Source of the DNA: Apostichopus japonicus
Lineage: Eukaryota; Echinodermata; Holothuroidea; Aspidochirotida; Stichopodidae
Assembly (NCBI RefSeq): GCF_037975245.1
Contig: NC_092571.1
Span: 14,751,917 to 14,815,916 of the forward strand
DNA: 64,000 nucleotides
Reading direction: 5' to 3'
Positions 33,496-48,400 of the stretch are shown in pieces (the first letter of the stretch is position 1; the number at the start of each line of letters is the position of its first letter). A program made the position numbers and the translations under genes. The notes beneath the pieces were generated by a model. That model had not been told where the DNA came from and searched no databases. It saw nothing but the letters and a program-made list of their open reading frames with translations.

Positions 33496-36400
33496 CTGAA
33501 AGAGAAGAAGCAAGCTATATATACTAGAGAAGAGCAATTTTCACTGGTCGTGCAGAATTGCAGTACTAAGAGTTCAACATGTACTAATCAGTACTGAGTA
33601 CAATTTGAATTCCACATTGGAATGAGTACACGGTTGGAGTACAAGCAGAGTTTGAGTACCCTAATTTGCACTTTTATCCATGCTAGATTTCCAAAATGCC
33701 CAGAATACGAGTAAATATCCACCAGGCCATTGCTAGGTACTGTACATACGAAAAATGGTATCATATTTATCAACTTTATTCAATAATTTAGTATAGGCCT
33801 GAGTAGGGTACCCAACCGAACATTCAAGTATATACTCGAATCAAAAACGCACAAATCAGGTACCTGTTTTCTGAGTGCTTTCATGATTCAATAATTCTGT
33901 ATGTCTGCATGTTTTGATTAAGCAATATGACATTGGTGTGTAACCCTGGGTTTCATTGGTAGTCTCAGAGAAAGAAAAACAGAGGTCTGCATAGAGATTG
34001 TCAATGTCATTCAGTGCAATATTCTAATTCCATTGTCAGGCACTCCTTGTTAGATGTTACCAATACACAACAACTACACTCACACAATACAGTAGCATTA
34101 TAGTTTTACCACACCATTATAAGATTGTTTCTTTCAGCTAGTTCCATCCTGTATACATTTTATGATGGACTGATGGATAGCAAGTATTGTTTGGTCTCCA
34201 CTGCTGTGAAACTTGTCTATGGTCGCCAATAAGGGTTAAAGGGCTCAACGTGAAATGTTGACTAGACATATTACCTTGACGACGGGAAACTCTGGACTCG
34301 CAGGTGTCAGCTGATGTGATTGACAAACTTCACTCAACAACAACCAGAGAGAGTCTGCGTCCAACTCGAGGAAACATGAAAACGTCCTCCTGGAAGCCTG
34401 GTAAGAACAGAAACAAAAGTATTAAAGTAGACAGAAAAAAACAAGTACAATAGAATTGATGGGAATCGTCCTCCTGGAAGCCTGGTAAGAATAGAAACAA
34501 AAGTAAGTATGTATGTATGTATTTTAAATCCTCCTGCAAGCAGGAGCTCCGAAGAAGCCATCATTGGCTTATGAAAGCCGCAAGATGACTGAAGTCAATC
34601 TCTTAGATTCATATTTATCGTCCATGATTATGAATTGTCAATTGTCAACAACTCTGTAACTGGACGACATACATTAATCTTGGAGTGACTCAAACTCGGG
34701 ACCTTATGATTTAAAGGCACTGGCGTTAACCACTGAGTAAGTAGACAAGGGAAAAGAAAAAACATTGTAATTACAGCAGAATTGATGGGAATCTTTTTCA
34801 AATAAACATGTCTGGGAAATAGTCTCTTTTACCATTGAAGGTCACCACATGATAGACAAAAAAGTAATTACAAATTATCAGTTACCGTAGCTTTACAGTG
34901 ATTCAAAGAGAATAAGTCTAAGTTTTATTTTTTAATAACTTACCTCTTGTAGTGATACAGGTTGTCTTGCACTTAAGTACTCCAAACACACATAGCTGAG
35001 ATGGTGCAGGTCGTTCTCACCAATGTCCAGTTGTTGGCATAGAGGACCGATTAATTTAAGAGCCGCCAATTGCAGCTTGTGAGCCGCGGTGTGAACATAC
35101 GCCGGACCGGCTTTCCTGCTGGTAGTCGCGGAAGACTCCAAAACAGAGATGAGCCTTGGGAGGACATCCTTGGCCACTCTTTGTCTTAAGAAGTCTCCGC
35201 AGGAATGGCTTAGAGTTGTGAGTGTATCACATGCCTACAAGTAGCACAACAAGATCACTATCAAATCCACTTTTATTTTCACTTCCAAAAATTTCTTTCG
35301 TAAAGGAAGGGTTCTTCTTCAGGAAATCAAGAAATTGCTACTTAACAGATCAAAAATGAGTCAAATTTATTGTTTAGTAGCATTAATTATATAAATTCTA
35401 TCATCAATTGTATTGGCTTTTTTAGTTGCATTAATGATATCAATTCTATCAACAATTTGTTGGTAATACTTCTTTTCGTATGTTTTTACGCAAACACGAC
35501 AAATATATTTATGAGAGATGCTTGTGCCACTGACAAAATAAAATACATAGATATATGTTATACTGAAGTGTTTCACAGGAGTTTCACAGGAGTTACGGGA
35601 GTGTTTCAATTTCAAATTTCAATCATTACTTTAAAACTTATTTCAAGTTATAAAGTCTGAGAACTTCAAAACTCACACAAAATGTTAAAAGTTATGCTAT
35701 TAGCAGAACCTTGCATGTAGACCTACACATAGAACTAATTTGTAGCCTAAATGTGCTTCAGAAAATGTCTGAAATTTTTTCATTTCCCCCCCCCTCTTAC
35801 TGAGGACAGCTTCAATGACCAAAGTCCGGGATCTATCCCTGCCAACTGATTCCTTGAAGTGCTCCCACAAACAAAAATAAGAGCAAAATCGATCCAGTAT
35901 GAAAGTAAAACTAAGTTTGCAGAATTATGTCGCTTTACCGTGCAGACCACTAACGGTTCTTCGTCTTGAAATCTTGGAACCAGAGACGGCCAAACTTTAT
36001 GGACTGCTGGCAGGAGTTGATCTGTCGAAAGTAACAATCCACTGGTTAATTAATCGATTACATTACGGGGTGTTAAAAGTGCCATAGCAAGCACAGTATC
36101 ATTCTACAGATGAGTTGAAATGTCACAGGAAACTAATGTTCTCCAAAGGAAAGAAGAAATTGGAGATAGATGTTCAATTACAGTTAATTTGTTCTTTCCT
36201 TCTTTTTGGAATTCTTGCAAAAATGTTACATTGCTAAATACAATCAGAAGTGTGTTTGTGTGATGTTGAGATGGCATCTTTAAGCTTCCTTACAGTAAAT
36301 AGAAATTTGTAGAACCAAATAGATAGCAAACATGCTGTTACCAATGTTCACTGTACAAACGTTTAAGGTAAGGTGACCAGACATCCCTGAATTTTTTGGG

Positions 36401-39400
36401 ACAGTTCAGGAATTTCATGAACCGCCCCCCCAGACTAAAAGGTTTTTTTCAGATTTCATGTACTGTCAGTGATAGTTAAAAAATTACCAAATTTGTAATA
36501 CTTGTAATTAAAAAAAAAATGGATGGTTCTGGAGAACATATTACAAAAGTGTGGGCGTTTGACCATCATCCTTGAAATATAGCACCACTAAACAATGATA
36601 TGCTCTCAAAATCCCAGCCTTCCCTTCAAAGCATATAGTGTAGTAGATACTACACCATGATATTCAACATGGGGGATTATATCAGTATCATGACCCCAGA
36701 TTTCCTTTAAATTAAAAACATGGTCACCTTAGTACTTAATTGTAAGATTCTATGGTTTACATGAAACATGTTTGTCCATGTTTCATGTGAACTTGTCCAA
36801 ATAAAAAAAACAACATGGAGTTTACTGTCTCCAATACCTCACAGTCACCATGCATTTATTCTCCAGACAAGCTTCACTGGAAACTGAAATTTCTTTCAGA
36901 TATTGTTTTTATGCATTTATCAGTTTCAGAGACCCCCGGAGCAAGCTTGGTCGCCCCGAGGACACTCATGTCATCAGGCCCCTTTTTCGCACTCGTTTTT
37001 TCCATTCAAAATAAAATGAAAAAACATAACTTTGAATTCAAATTTGTCCTTTCTCAGACCATCCTGAATAGAGACATAAAATGATCACCTGTGTCCTTCG
37101 CCAGAGCCTGAACGCAAATCTGGACAGTGGATAGGACCTTAAGCCGTATCCTGGGGTCAGAGGTGGCCATGTGGTGTTTGCATCGCTCAAGAATCTAAAA
37201 AGCAACAATTAAATATCAGAGGAAGGTATTTTGAAATGGGATACTTTTAAGGAAAGAATCGATGGATGTGTATACAGACTGGATTGCACCATTTCTCAGA
37301 AGGGGGTGTGGGTTCTGTAAGGTCATTAAAGCTGGTTGACATTGCTTTGGTTTATACTATCAGCTGAGTCACATTTTCAGATATGTTTAAAATTTTAAAA
37401 GTGCAACATTTCGTTTTGCAATTCAGTTATTTTCTACCTAATTAATAAACAGTTTTTTATACAAGTGCATTTGGTTGACAAACAATATAAGAGTAACTTC
37501 AAGCAATCAGCTGATTTAAACAAAGACTAATTTTGTCCATAAAATGCCATCGTCTACAAAAGATGCAGACGTTTTTTACCTTTATGATGATCTTAACGTG
37601 TAGAGGTAAATCTCTCTCCTTATCTGGAGTGAAATCTGCCTCTTCATTATCCTGGATTCCATCTTCGTCCTGCGTCATATCTTCTTCTTCCTCTTCCATG
37701 TGTCCTTCGGCCAGTCTCTTATTTCTGAGGTGATCCAGAAAAAACTCTTGAATGTCATCCATTGATGTGACCTTTGACCTTTCAGCCTCGTTGTTGCTTT
37801 CTGCAATTAATACCGACGGAGCACCGGCTGAGTTTCCCTGATCCGAGCAGTTTGTCTCAGACTGCTGAGGAATAAGGGACATTTTTTGTTGAACTAAAAA
37901 AGTTTGACCATATTCAGTGAAAACTTTTTGCAAATGTAATAACTTACAGAACTCAATACCTCATTCAGGTGAAATGCTAAATTGATAGCATGAAAGTATT
38001 AAAGAAGTGCTTTGTGACGTTTAACCTTGTTGGGGCTTTTATATGACGTTGTAGCACATTTGATAACAATGCTGACTACCCCCCATGAAGTCTGTTTGGA
38101 TTGGCTGATGCACGTTCCATGCTGAGAAGATAATGTTTGAAAGAGACTAAAATTGGTATTCAATTGCAAGCTGCACTGTAATGGTGTCTTTCACAAATCT
38201 TGGACATTATGTCAGTTATCTATGCTTCAGGTACATACTGCAAGCTCTTGGGAAACAATAGTAAACGCTACGTACAATTTCAGGCGGAAACCATTTCAAT
38301 ATTGCACTTGCGACCGTCTGTAGGAGAGCTACGAACGATGAAATATCCAGCGAGTAATGGTTATCCAGACTCCAAAGGATCTGTCAAAAAAAGAGAGAGA
38401 CATTGGAAAGATAATTCATAGGAGAAGAGTGAAAAGATGTCTAGGGTAGGTTACAGCATTACGAAATTACCCAAAACAGCAACTTACGATCATAAATATG
38501 TAAGTGCATGAACAATGGAAATATGATTATGAAATTACCCACAACAGCAACTTACGATCATAAATATGTAAGTGCATGAACAATGGAAATATGATTGGGA
38601 AGTTATAAACAAACTTTAGAAAGGAATTTGCACCAGGAACCACAAGGTTAACAGTCCCTGGCACTCCATCAACTGAGCTATAACTCAGCCTTTAGTTGGT
38701 GGCGATCACTTCCTAGCCACTATTACCACTGATTCTAATCATATTCTAGCAAACAATCTATTTCTCTTTTGAGTTTCTTCATGAATCAATAAAGTTGAAG
38801 AATTTATAAAAAGTTCTTAAACATTTAAATAACTCAAGTTGTGCTTTTGCATCTAGACAATAGTGCACTTAGGATTCTAAATTAATTCAGTCATGTATCA
38901 GAAATACAATAATTATTATTTAAATTTACCTCCTCAATGGTGTCTTCAAGGAGTGGCAACATCTTAGCATCACTAGGACCAATGAAAACAACAACAATTA
39001 ATATAATAGAGAAGCTAGCAGACGTGTTACATTCAGGCACTCAAACTGTTATGGTAACAACCATCTTTTAGAACTCTTTTAGATATACACTATAACTACT
39101 CTATGGTAGTTGAAAAGCACTTCTTCCAATGAACATCATAAGGTAGCCTTGAAGGGACATACAACATGTAGATTTACTTTGCAACCATAGCATCACAACC
39201 AATTGGTATATTATTTTGTGGAGCTACTGCACTTTGGTAGTTTATAGATCTTGACAATTTAAATAAATATGAGAGTTGCAGCAGTCTTTCACTTAATCTG
39301 ACAGCATGTCATAAACATGGAAATCTTCTGTGATGTTGTGTTACAGTACTAACACAAATAATTATGCATCTCGTATGTCCCTTCACTGGGACCATAATAC

Positions 39401-42400
39401 AAAAATATCCCTAGTTTGAAATATCAGGGAAGATGCTGGAGAAGGGAGTAACAAAGAAGATCAACAGTTTGAAAGATGCAAGTTTCCCTTTAATAGACAA
39501 TGCTCAAACTGTTAGACACGAAATGGTGCGTTCTAAGGCATATTTAGGCTATAAATTAGGCTATAAATTAGGCTATAAATTAGGCCTAAATGTAAGGTTG
39601 TGCTAACAACTGTTCAATTTCTTTGTGTGAGACTGAAAAGAGAGGGGCAGGGGCGGATGGGTTGTACACCCCCATGCCGCTCCCCCCCCCCTCCCGATCC
39701 ACTTCTGAGAGATAACTACCTGGAGATACTCACCATTGTTCCACTGTGACTCTCAGCACGTGAGGGGCGTGATGATTCCAAACTAGATGTCGGAGTCTAT
39801 GAGATATCTCATCCACCATATAATCTGCATTATTTGATAATAGGTCAGCGATTGAGCTGAAAGAAACACAAGATAAGCAGACGTTGAACCAAACATAGTT
39901 CTATAGCGGGGTGGGCAACCTTTTTGAATGAATGGGAGTGAAAAATTTACTGGGCCGCACCTAACCAACGACCTGCTGTTGATTTCAAACCTTTGATTCC
40001 GAGGACTTAGCAATAGGTATGTGTAATTAACAAAAATATAATGTCAATACAGTACAGTTGATTAATTAATGGGTATAATAGGCCTACCTGACAGCATCAT
40101 TAGTGCTGATAAATTCTAAGCAGCTAGCTCGTTTTTTGTGATGATGTAAAATAGATGGATTTTTTTCTTCTTCTTGAGACATCTCACAGGCCGTAAAAAA
40201 ATCACTGACAGGCCGCATGTGGCCCGAGGGCCGGAGGCTGCCCACCCCTGTTCTATAGCAATTATTTTTGTCACAATGTTTAAATGACCTCTGAAGTTAA
40301 ATGAAAGACACAACTGTTGTATGCCGTAATACATTTTTTTATAAGAAAATATAGTGAAGCAAAGAAAATTTAATCTATGTTTAATGTTTGCCTAAAATGA
40401 AATTCTGTTGAAATCCAGTTCAAACTTACCTGTATCCACATGAAGTGGCGGTGTTATGCAGAGTTTGGAAAGCAGTTTGCCTGGAACAGAGATAAGGCGA
40501 TCAAGATCGGACGTTAAGCAACAACCATTTTAGCTAAAATAATCTTGACGTTCTATGCAGTGGCAAACTATTAAAACTATTTCCCCATCTTTGATGGATA
40601 TCACCACTCTTTTTTTTACCTGACTGGATAAACTTTTATCTGTGATATTTACTAAAGTAGTATTTATATGAGAATATTAATGAATATTCAGTAGATGCTT
40701 TCAAATTCCCCCCAATCATCTCCTTGCAAAAATTTGTTAAAAGGGACATGTTCGTTATGTAAGGGAAGTGTGTTCTTTTGGATATAGCCTTACTAACAAG
40801 TTGCAAACTCATCCCATCTCATTTCTTGATGAATATTAAATACTTATCATCAATTATTTTACCTGAGTAGTCTAAGCTATGAAAGTTTTAATGAATATTT
40901 ATTAGATGCTATCAAATTCACTGGACTGTATATTCACTTGTTATACATTCACATACATCTATCATAAATATTCGGGTGAATTCATCAAATTCCTCCCAAT
41001 AATCCACACCTACAAATTCATCCAATTCCACCCAATTATCCACACCTATGCAAACAAATACCTTTTACTTACCAATCATTCATTAATCTCCAGTCATTCC
41101 CAAAACCATTCCATCTCATTCAATCTCTTCATTCTACAGTAGTTAAGGCATGCCACTAATCCTCATCTCATGCTAATCCTCATTTGACTAACAATTCATA
41201 ACATTCCATCTCCATTGCCCCACACCCCAACCACACAGCTGTTGCTTCATATATACTGTTTCATTCCTAGCTGGTATGGACAGAGTCAACATTGATTTAG
41301 TTGATTTTAGTTTATAGCTGTCTTGGCTACCTAGGTGTGAGGAGGTGTACTACTCTAAGGTCTACTTTACTATGTAAGTTGAATTTGTTTCCACTATTTG
41401 TAATTTAGATTAAGTCTGAAGATTAGATTAGTTACATTCCTATTTATTTCAAATTGGGTTTTGAACAATTATATTGGCAAAACTTCCTTAAATCCAGTGT
41501 TGTCTTTAATATGTGTTGCATTTGTTGAACCTTGATGGGTGGGGCCTCGTTACATATCTATAAGGAAAAATACTCTCGTTCGGGAAGTATATACGCCAAG
41601 CAAATGCATGGATCATTTATTCATGGAACTGCATTTTCTTACATCTGTAACCTCACAATTAAGCTGAACTGCGATAATAGGGTGCAGTGTATTCTTCATG
41701 CGATACATATGAAAGAAAATAATTATTGAATATTCATTAGCTAGCTCCTACCTGATTACAGTCTTGTCAGCAGCCAATTTCTCCAAGAGAGGATACAAAC
41801 ATCGAATGAGAAACTGGTCAAAAGCAGGACCAAGAACCTGATAAAAGGAAATATAAATAGAGAATTTCTCTTATAGATGATACCACTAGTTTCCGGTACT
41901 GTTGGTTGGTAATTAAAAAAATTGCACTTATCCCACACATGGTCACCCCCCCCCTCACCCCACAGCCTCCTTCTTCTTGGTATTTAAAACTAGATACATC
42001 GATAGCATGGGAATGAAAACATTATATATATGCAAATTATGAATGGTAGACACTGAAGATATATAAAAGTGTTTTTCTTCTCTTGCTTTCTCAATTTTTT
42101 TTTTTTGAAGGGTACAAAAGAATTTAGCTCCTATTCTGAAATAGTTATTATCTAGTTAAGACAATTAGCGAGAAATCTTTAATACCAGAGCACATGTACT
42201 GATTCCATCCAACATAAGACAGGTTAAGAGAGTGTTGTTCTGTATCCTTTGAAGGGTCATCACTGAAGTCACATCTTTCTGAGGCAGAACCAACTTATCC
42301 GACGTCTTTAATCCAGAACCATTAACAGAGGTCGGAAGAGACCAGTTAGCTTCTGAGAGATACTCATCTATAATCATCCTATATGAAGAATGAAAGAAGA

Positions 42401-45400
42401 ACCATAATTTTCAAAAGTTACCAATGTTTTATCCCACTTTGCATATATACTGTACAATATGAAGTATGTACTAACATGGCTTAGCATCATAAAGGTTGCT
42501 AGCTTTACCAGTCAAAGCATTAATAGCAAATGTAGATTGCTAAAATTGAATTGAAGAAACACATACCCACTCTTCTTGCTTAATTTCACTAATATGATTT
42601 TTATCAAAGCTGACCCCAAACATCATATGACCGTAATCACCACTAACAATACTCCATAAATATTTATGTAATTTACTATCACCACTGCTGCTGCTGGTAT
42701 GGCTGTGATGGCCATGACTACACAGGGCCTCCAACACCAATGGGGGGAGGGGGGGCATGGTCGCCCCCTTACCCAACTAATTTTTTGCTGCAATGATTTT
42801 GCATTCTGATGATGTGCCACCACACTCATTCTCCTCTTCCTTTCATAAATCTCATTATTATTTTCTCACAGGGAGAAGTAACAATTTTTTCAAACAATTT
42901 ACATGTTGATCAAACTATGTGCCATGATGACATAACTGATCATCCACTACAAGTAACGAAGGGTTTTATCTAGCAAAGAGAACTCACCGTGAAGCAACCA
43001 TATATCATTTCAGTATTAACAACAATGTTATATTCAAATGCCGATTGGTAAAAAAGGTTGTAGAATATATTCTCATATATTCTTCTTCTCAAGATCCTTG
43101 TTCTATGGACCACACTGTCGTCAGCATTATAACCCCATAAAATGTTACTCTATCAACCCAAACGTGTGCATTTCTTCAGACCATAACAAGGTCTCTGACT
43201 TACTCAACGGCGGTTTCCAGTGTCTCCCTATCCGGCGATTCCTGTTGCTCTAATAATTCCGTGGGTTGGACAATCAGAGCACCTCTTAGGATGTGGTTCA
43301 AGACCAGACAAGCTTGTTTACAGTGGAGGTCAGAGTGCCTGTAGATGTCCAAGAAGTGATCGACAAGCAACATGATATCCCCTGTAAGTAAAATGACATC
43401 GGGACATTCAGAATGATGAGAAAATTGTAGTACATGCTTCATGAACCATATATTATCGCCACCTTTTTAAGGGTCACCCGAAATACAGTGGAAGCAATTA
43501 GAGGGATGGGGTGAGAGAGGGTGGGTTATCCCGGGTCATTCAATTGCTCAAAAGTGTTCAATTTCTTATCTGTTGGGGCTTGCTTACCCTGGAGAAACAT
43601 ACACAAAGCATTGAACACTTGGGGTATCACTGTATGATGGATAAGATGAATTAGAATTTTGTTATCTTGATATTAATGGACGTATTTACAGTATTTGTTA
43701 CTAATCATAACACTACAGGGTCTGTATGACAAAATGATATAGCATGTGCCAAAACACCCTTGCAGTGCAATTTGTTCAACTGTTGGTAAAAGATGTTAGT
43801 TTAGTTGAATATATAGCAGTTTTGTCAGCCCAATGTGTACGCCACAAATTACGTTTGCAATATATCTAGCAAGGGAGATCTAGGAAGCAGATTGACAGGA
43901 AGTTACCAGTAATTGTGGGAGGTGAATATTATATAGTTACCAGGACACTTGGGACATGGAAAAACCAGGGTGCAATGGCTGTGAGAAGACAGGAATGACA
44001 GTAGCGTCATATTTCAGCATAGAAGCTTTAACTACTCCCTTGACCAGCAGTTACTACATAGTGTTCTGACTATGCAACACTGACTATGCAAAATTTTAAC
44101 AGACCTTAACATAGCATCATTTAACCAGTGTTTAATGAAGAAACTCCATATTTACTGTAAACACTATCACATTATTACAGACCTTAACATAGTATCACCT
44201 TAACCAGTGTTGTACAGAATATGCTTGTTACACATCACAATCCTATCCTATCAGTACTTACCATAGTAGCCTAACAAGTTGCATATCTTGTGTATTGCTG
44301 AGAGTATTTTCTCATTAGAGAAGTTCTTGAAGTTTTTGAATAGGTTTCCACTGGGTGTCATATTCATTTCTAAATCTGAAATAAAGAAGATTTTTCAATT
44401 GTTTAGTTGCTAGGTAATGTGATTTGAAAAATGTCATCACAAATGAATAGGACAATTGCATACATAACTTAATGTGATCAAGTGGCTCTTGAGGGCTATG
44501 GTATACTTATAAACTCCACATGATGGTTGTTAAGAGCTACCATAGTGTTTTATGTCATCAGCTCTCTCAATTCTATTGCAGTGTTTCTCAATTGTATTTC
44601 TACGAGGGCCAGAGAGAAACATTGAGAACCTATTAAGAACCCCTGTTCTAGATGGTAAAAGAAGTCACCCTGGTTACAGCAAACGACCCACCACTAATCT
44701 AGGCCAGGCCAGAGGTTGGTGACAAAATGTGGATAGCTTGTGACCAGTTTGCAAAGAAGAGAAATTTCCATTATGAATTACTACATCTACTGATAGGGAA
44801 TTTGTTGCAATATTTTAAGAAAATGTAATTGACCAACCTCACTGTTACTACTAGAACCAACCTATTCATTTAGATTTTACCAAACAAGAACTGTAATAAC
44901 AGATACATCCAAGCACAGCCTTATATGTTTTACTGTACCTCTGGAACAAAGAATTTTATTGTCATCAAATAATTTACAGAAATTTCCTGCAGCTGATTTC
45001 AACATTTTCAGGAGAAAATCTTCTCAAAGAGAGCGTGGTGGACAATTGGCTAAGGCGTTGGACTTGTGATCCAAGGATTGCTGGTTCGATTCCTGCCTAG
45101 TTCATCACCTTGTGTCCTTGGGCAAGATGCTTTATCTAAATTGCCTTTCTCCACCCAGGGGTTAAGTGGGTACCTGTGAGGTAACTCGTCATTGGGCACA
45201 GTATATAACTGCAGCCGACTGGAGGGATTGTTTCTGGGACAGGTTATCATTGACCAAGGGTAGTATAATGTCTGTAAAGCGCTTTCAGACCTATCGCTGC
45301 TGAAAGCGCTGTATAAAATTCAAACATTATTAGTATTATTATTATCTTTGTAGACTGTAAATGGTACAAAAGAGTAGTCATCTAAGCAAAAGACGAGTAG

Positions 45401-48400
45401 GTTCCAAATGGAAAGCATTAGGAACTCGGCCAACTATTTTGAATAAGGAAGCAAGTTAACCAAGTTTATTCCAACAAAACAAACCTTGATGAATCGGAGA
45501 TGCATCTTCCATTAAAACTGTCTCCTTCACCTCAAATTCAAGAACCTGAAGCAGACCCATCGAAAATCGTTGAAGATGACTGCTCGATCGGAGCATCTGA
45601 TTCATCTTTGGACCTGCGGATGAAATCAATTATGTTCAGTACTTTAAAATCATTTGTTTTTTAACTATTTTTTACAAGAATAATCAGACGAGAAATTATT
45701 TTCTGATATGTATGAAAATGGAACCACGTAAACCATGTTGATGGATATAAGGACACCATGAACATGGGAAAAGCAATACCTATGTCCCTGTTTGGAACCG
45801 ATACCAAATCATATATCAAATGACCAAGTGAATTTACTCAAAAATCTTTTCCTTATCAAATAACATGAGGATAATCATTCAAAAATCAATTCAGCTTACC
45901 TAGAAGTGATAGATATCCTTGCACCAGATTAAGTGTTGCCAACTTTTGATCATCATCTGTAACAAAGTAAGAAGATAATTCTTAAAACTTATGTTATAAA
46001 ACTTACATTAAATTTTTTTAACATTGGAAAAAAACCTTCCAGTAGCGTTGTGCGGGATCCCAGTAGTCAAGTGAATCCCAGTATCCCGGTATTGACTAGT
46101 CCCGATCACAGTGCAATGTGTAAATACAACCGGAAGTGGGAAAACAACCGGTTATTACATTCGTTTTGGTATCATTCCCGGGAATCCCAGGCATAATAAA
46201 AATATCCTTGTGTTACTATTTGAAATAAAGTAAAGAAAACACGTTTATTTCTGGTGTCTGTTCTTAGTTTGAATAACATTCTGATCAATTTACGTACTGG
46301 CCTAGACCTATATATTAACGAATCAACTTTTCACATAGTAATTTGGACCTAGGCTACACCAAATATCTAACATTACTTGGGCTCAGCATGTTGCGGGACC
46401 TCAAAGTTATTCTGAAATTTTCGTTACATATTCTTCCTTCAAAGGATGATTGTGAAGGTCCCATGTATAACATCTTACCACATGCATTTCACCTCATTTT
46501 TGATACAATAATTATTACAATTAAATAAATTTTGAGCCAAAACTGCAGGTACAAGTAGTTGCGATACCGGGATTCATGTTGCAACACTATCGGTTGTGGG
46601 AAATTTGCACTACCGCACAACGCTACCTTCAAGCTTCATTAAGATCGAGTTGAAATGTTCATGTAATCAAACAATATTGTTCCATTGCAGGGAACTAAGT
46701 AAAGATTCCATTGTGGTCAGATGACCAAAACCTTCAGAAATGCTTGAAATATCCTGTGGGTTTGAATATTGATGAGATACAAATATCAACAACCATAAGT
46801 CACTCACCAAAGGATCTCATCTGTCTAGGTAAGGCGGTCATCGTTGCATATATGTTCTCCTCTAAGACCTCCACAAGTTTATTATCATCCGATGCCATAT
46901 GCCGATCTTTGAATTCTTTCAGTCCTTCTAGGCTAGCCTTGGCTACATCCGGCCAATCGTCTGCCAAGAGACCAACCAGCAGGGAAAGGAGAACTCCGTT
47001 ACTGCCAGAAAGGTTCCTGTAAGTAAGTTAATTAAAAAATAAAATACAAGAATAGGTTTCATAAGTAATATTTGACCTGTTACAGAACTAATGTTAATTA
47101 CAGTTGACGTCTTCAAGATGAAATTTCAGGCATATTGCATAATCAATGGCGGCTTTCTGTGCATTGTGGTTAGGCCTTAGGACCATTTTCAAAACGAGAG
47201 TATTCAATCCAACAGAAAGCAGTTAACTTAAAAATTGAATATTAGATAGTTTTGAGGTTACTGAACAATATCAGTTGTCTTTGATCCTTGCCTTCGTTAT
47301 TCCTTTAAGTCGAGCTCTAAACAGGATTATGTGTAGTATCTCTTCCTTTTCAAAGGAGCATGTGACACTTGATGTATCACCATGGTGACCTTGTTTAAAG
47401 GCAACTTTCTTGCTGAAACAGTAGATTAATCAGGTCCATGAAAACAATTATTTAATACAGGGCAATTTTTAAAGGATTTTGTTGGGTTGCCCATCGGACG
47501 GACAACCATGCCTAACATTGTAGTTGGCCGACAGTAAACTTCGTTGCCCCAAAAAATGCTGCAAACTAACAATGACCAATATGCACACTGTATGAGAGAT
47601 GTGTTGGTTTGGTGAACTGAGCACCAGCTTTTATCATTTTATCTATTTGGGGTTATTAGTTACAATGCAATCTGAATTTGAGATAACAAGTAGTCCTCTG
47701 CTGGACAACCTCCACAGCTGATTTTGGTTTTCGGAAACAAAAAATTAGATCTGGGATCACCAGACTACCATTTAAAATTTCCTGTATTGAAAGTTTTATG
47801 CAAATCTAAATCCATATCATGACCTCACCTTTTACAAGTGACCAATAATTTGGTAGCAAAGTGGACCAATCCCAGTCTAACTTGCCAGCTACTGTTTGTT
47901 TTCTGTTTGCAAATCTGACCAATCAGAATGCACAATTTCTTTGCAGTATTTTCCAGCCAATCTGCAGTTCTGTTAACAACCAATGAACTTGGATCTTTAG
48001 TGGTGGGAGGAGCCTTCACTTCTGAACCACTCCCTTCTTGCTTTTCTGGAGGTATGGCATCTGACATGATCCATGTGACTGCCTGGACCCATGTTGCTAT
48101 GGCAACCTATCAAATCAAGGCCAAAAGCTAATGAAAACCAACATTGTATAAGTGAAAGAAACAAAGCTAAGTAAGACGCGTGAAAGAAGGAAACAGTTTT
48201 GTGCAAGGTCAAGGGCCGCTCATTTACATTTCATGAAAATACGTAATTCTTCAAACACAAATCCAATTGCTTCCACAAAAACGGTCCTTATACTGATCGA
48301 GTCCAAGTCGGTCAGGCACAGTTTGTATGTAAACAAGGATATGCATTACACCATTAAAGTCTCAATTGCAATGAAGATTTCTAACAAAAAATACACAAAA

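Noticed and set aside
37499-37933. Single 144-codon - strand gene
   Set aside because: Its middle is TTI1 exon 18; both ends run into introns past good splice sites.
46711-47022. 103-codon + strand frame
   Set aside because: It is the antisense of TTI1 exon 7, which has clear homology on the - strand.
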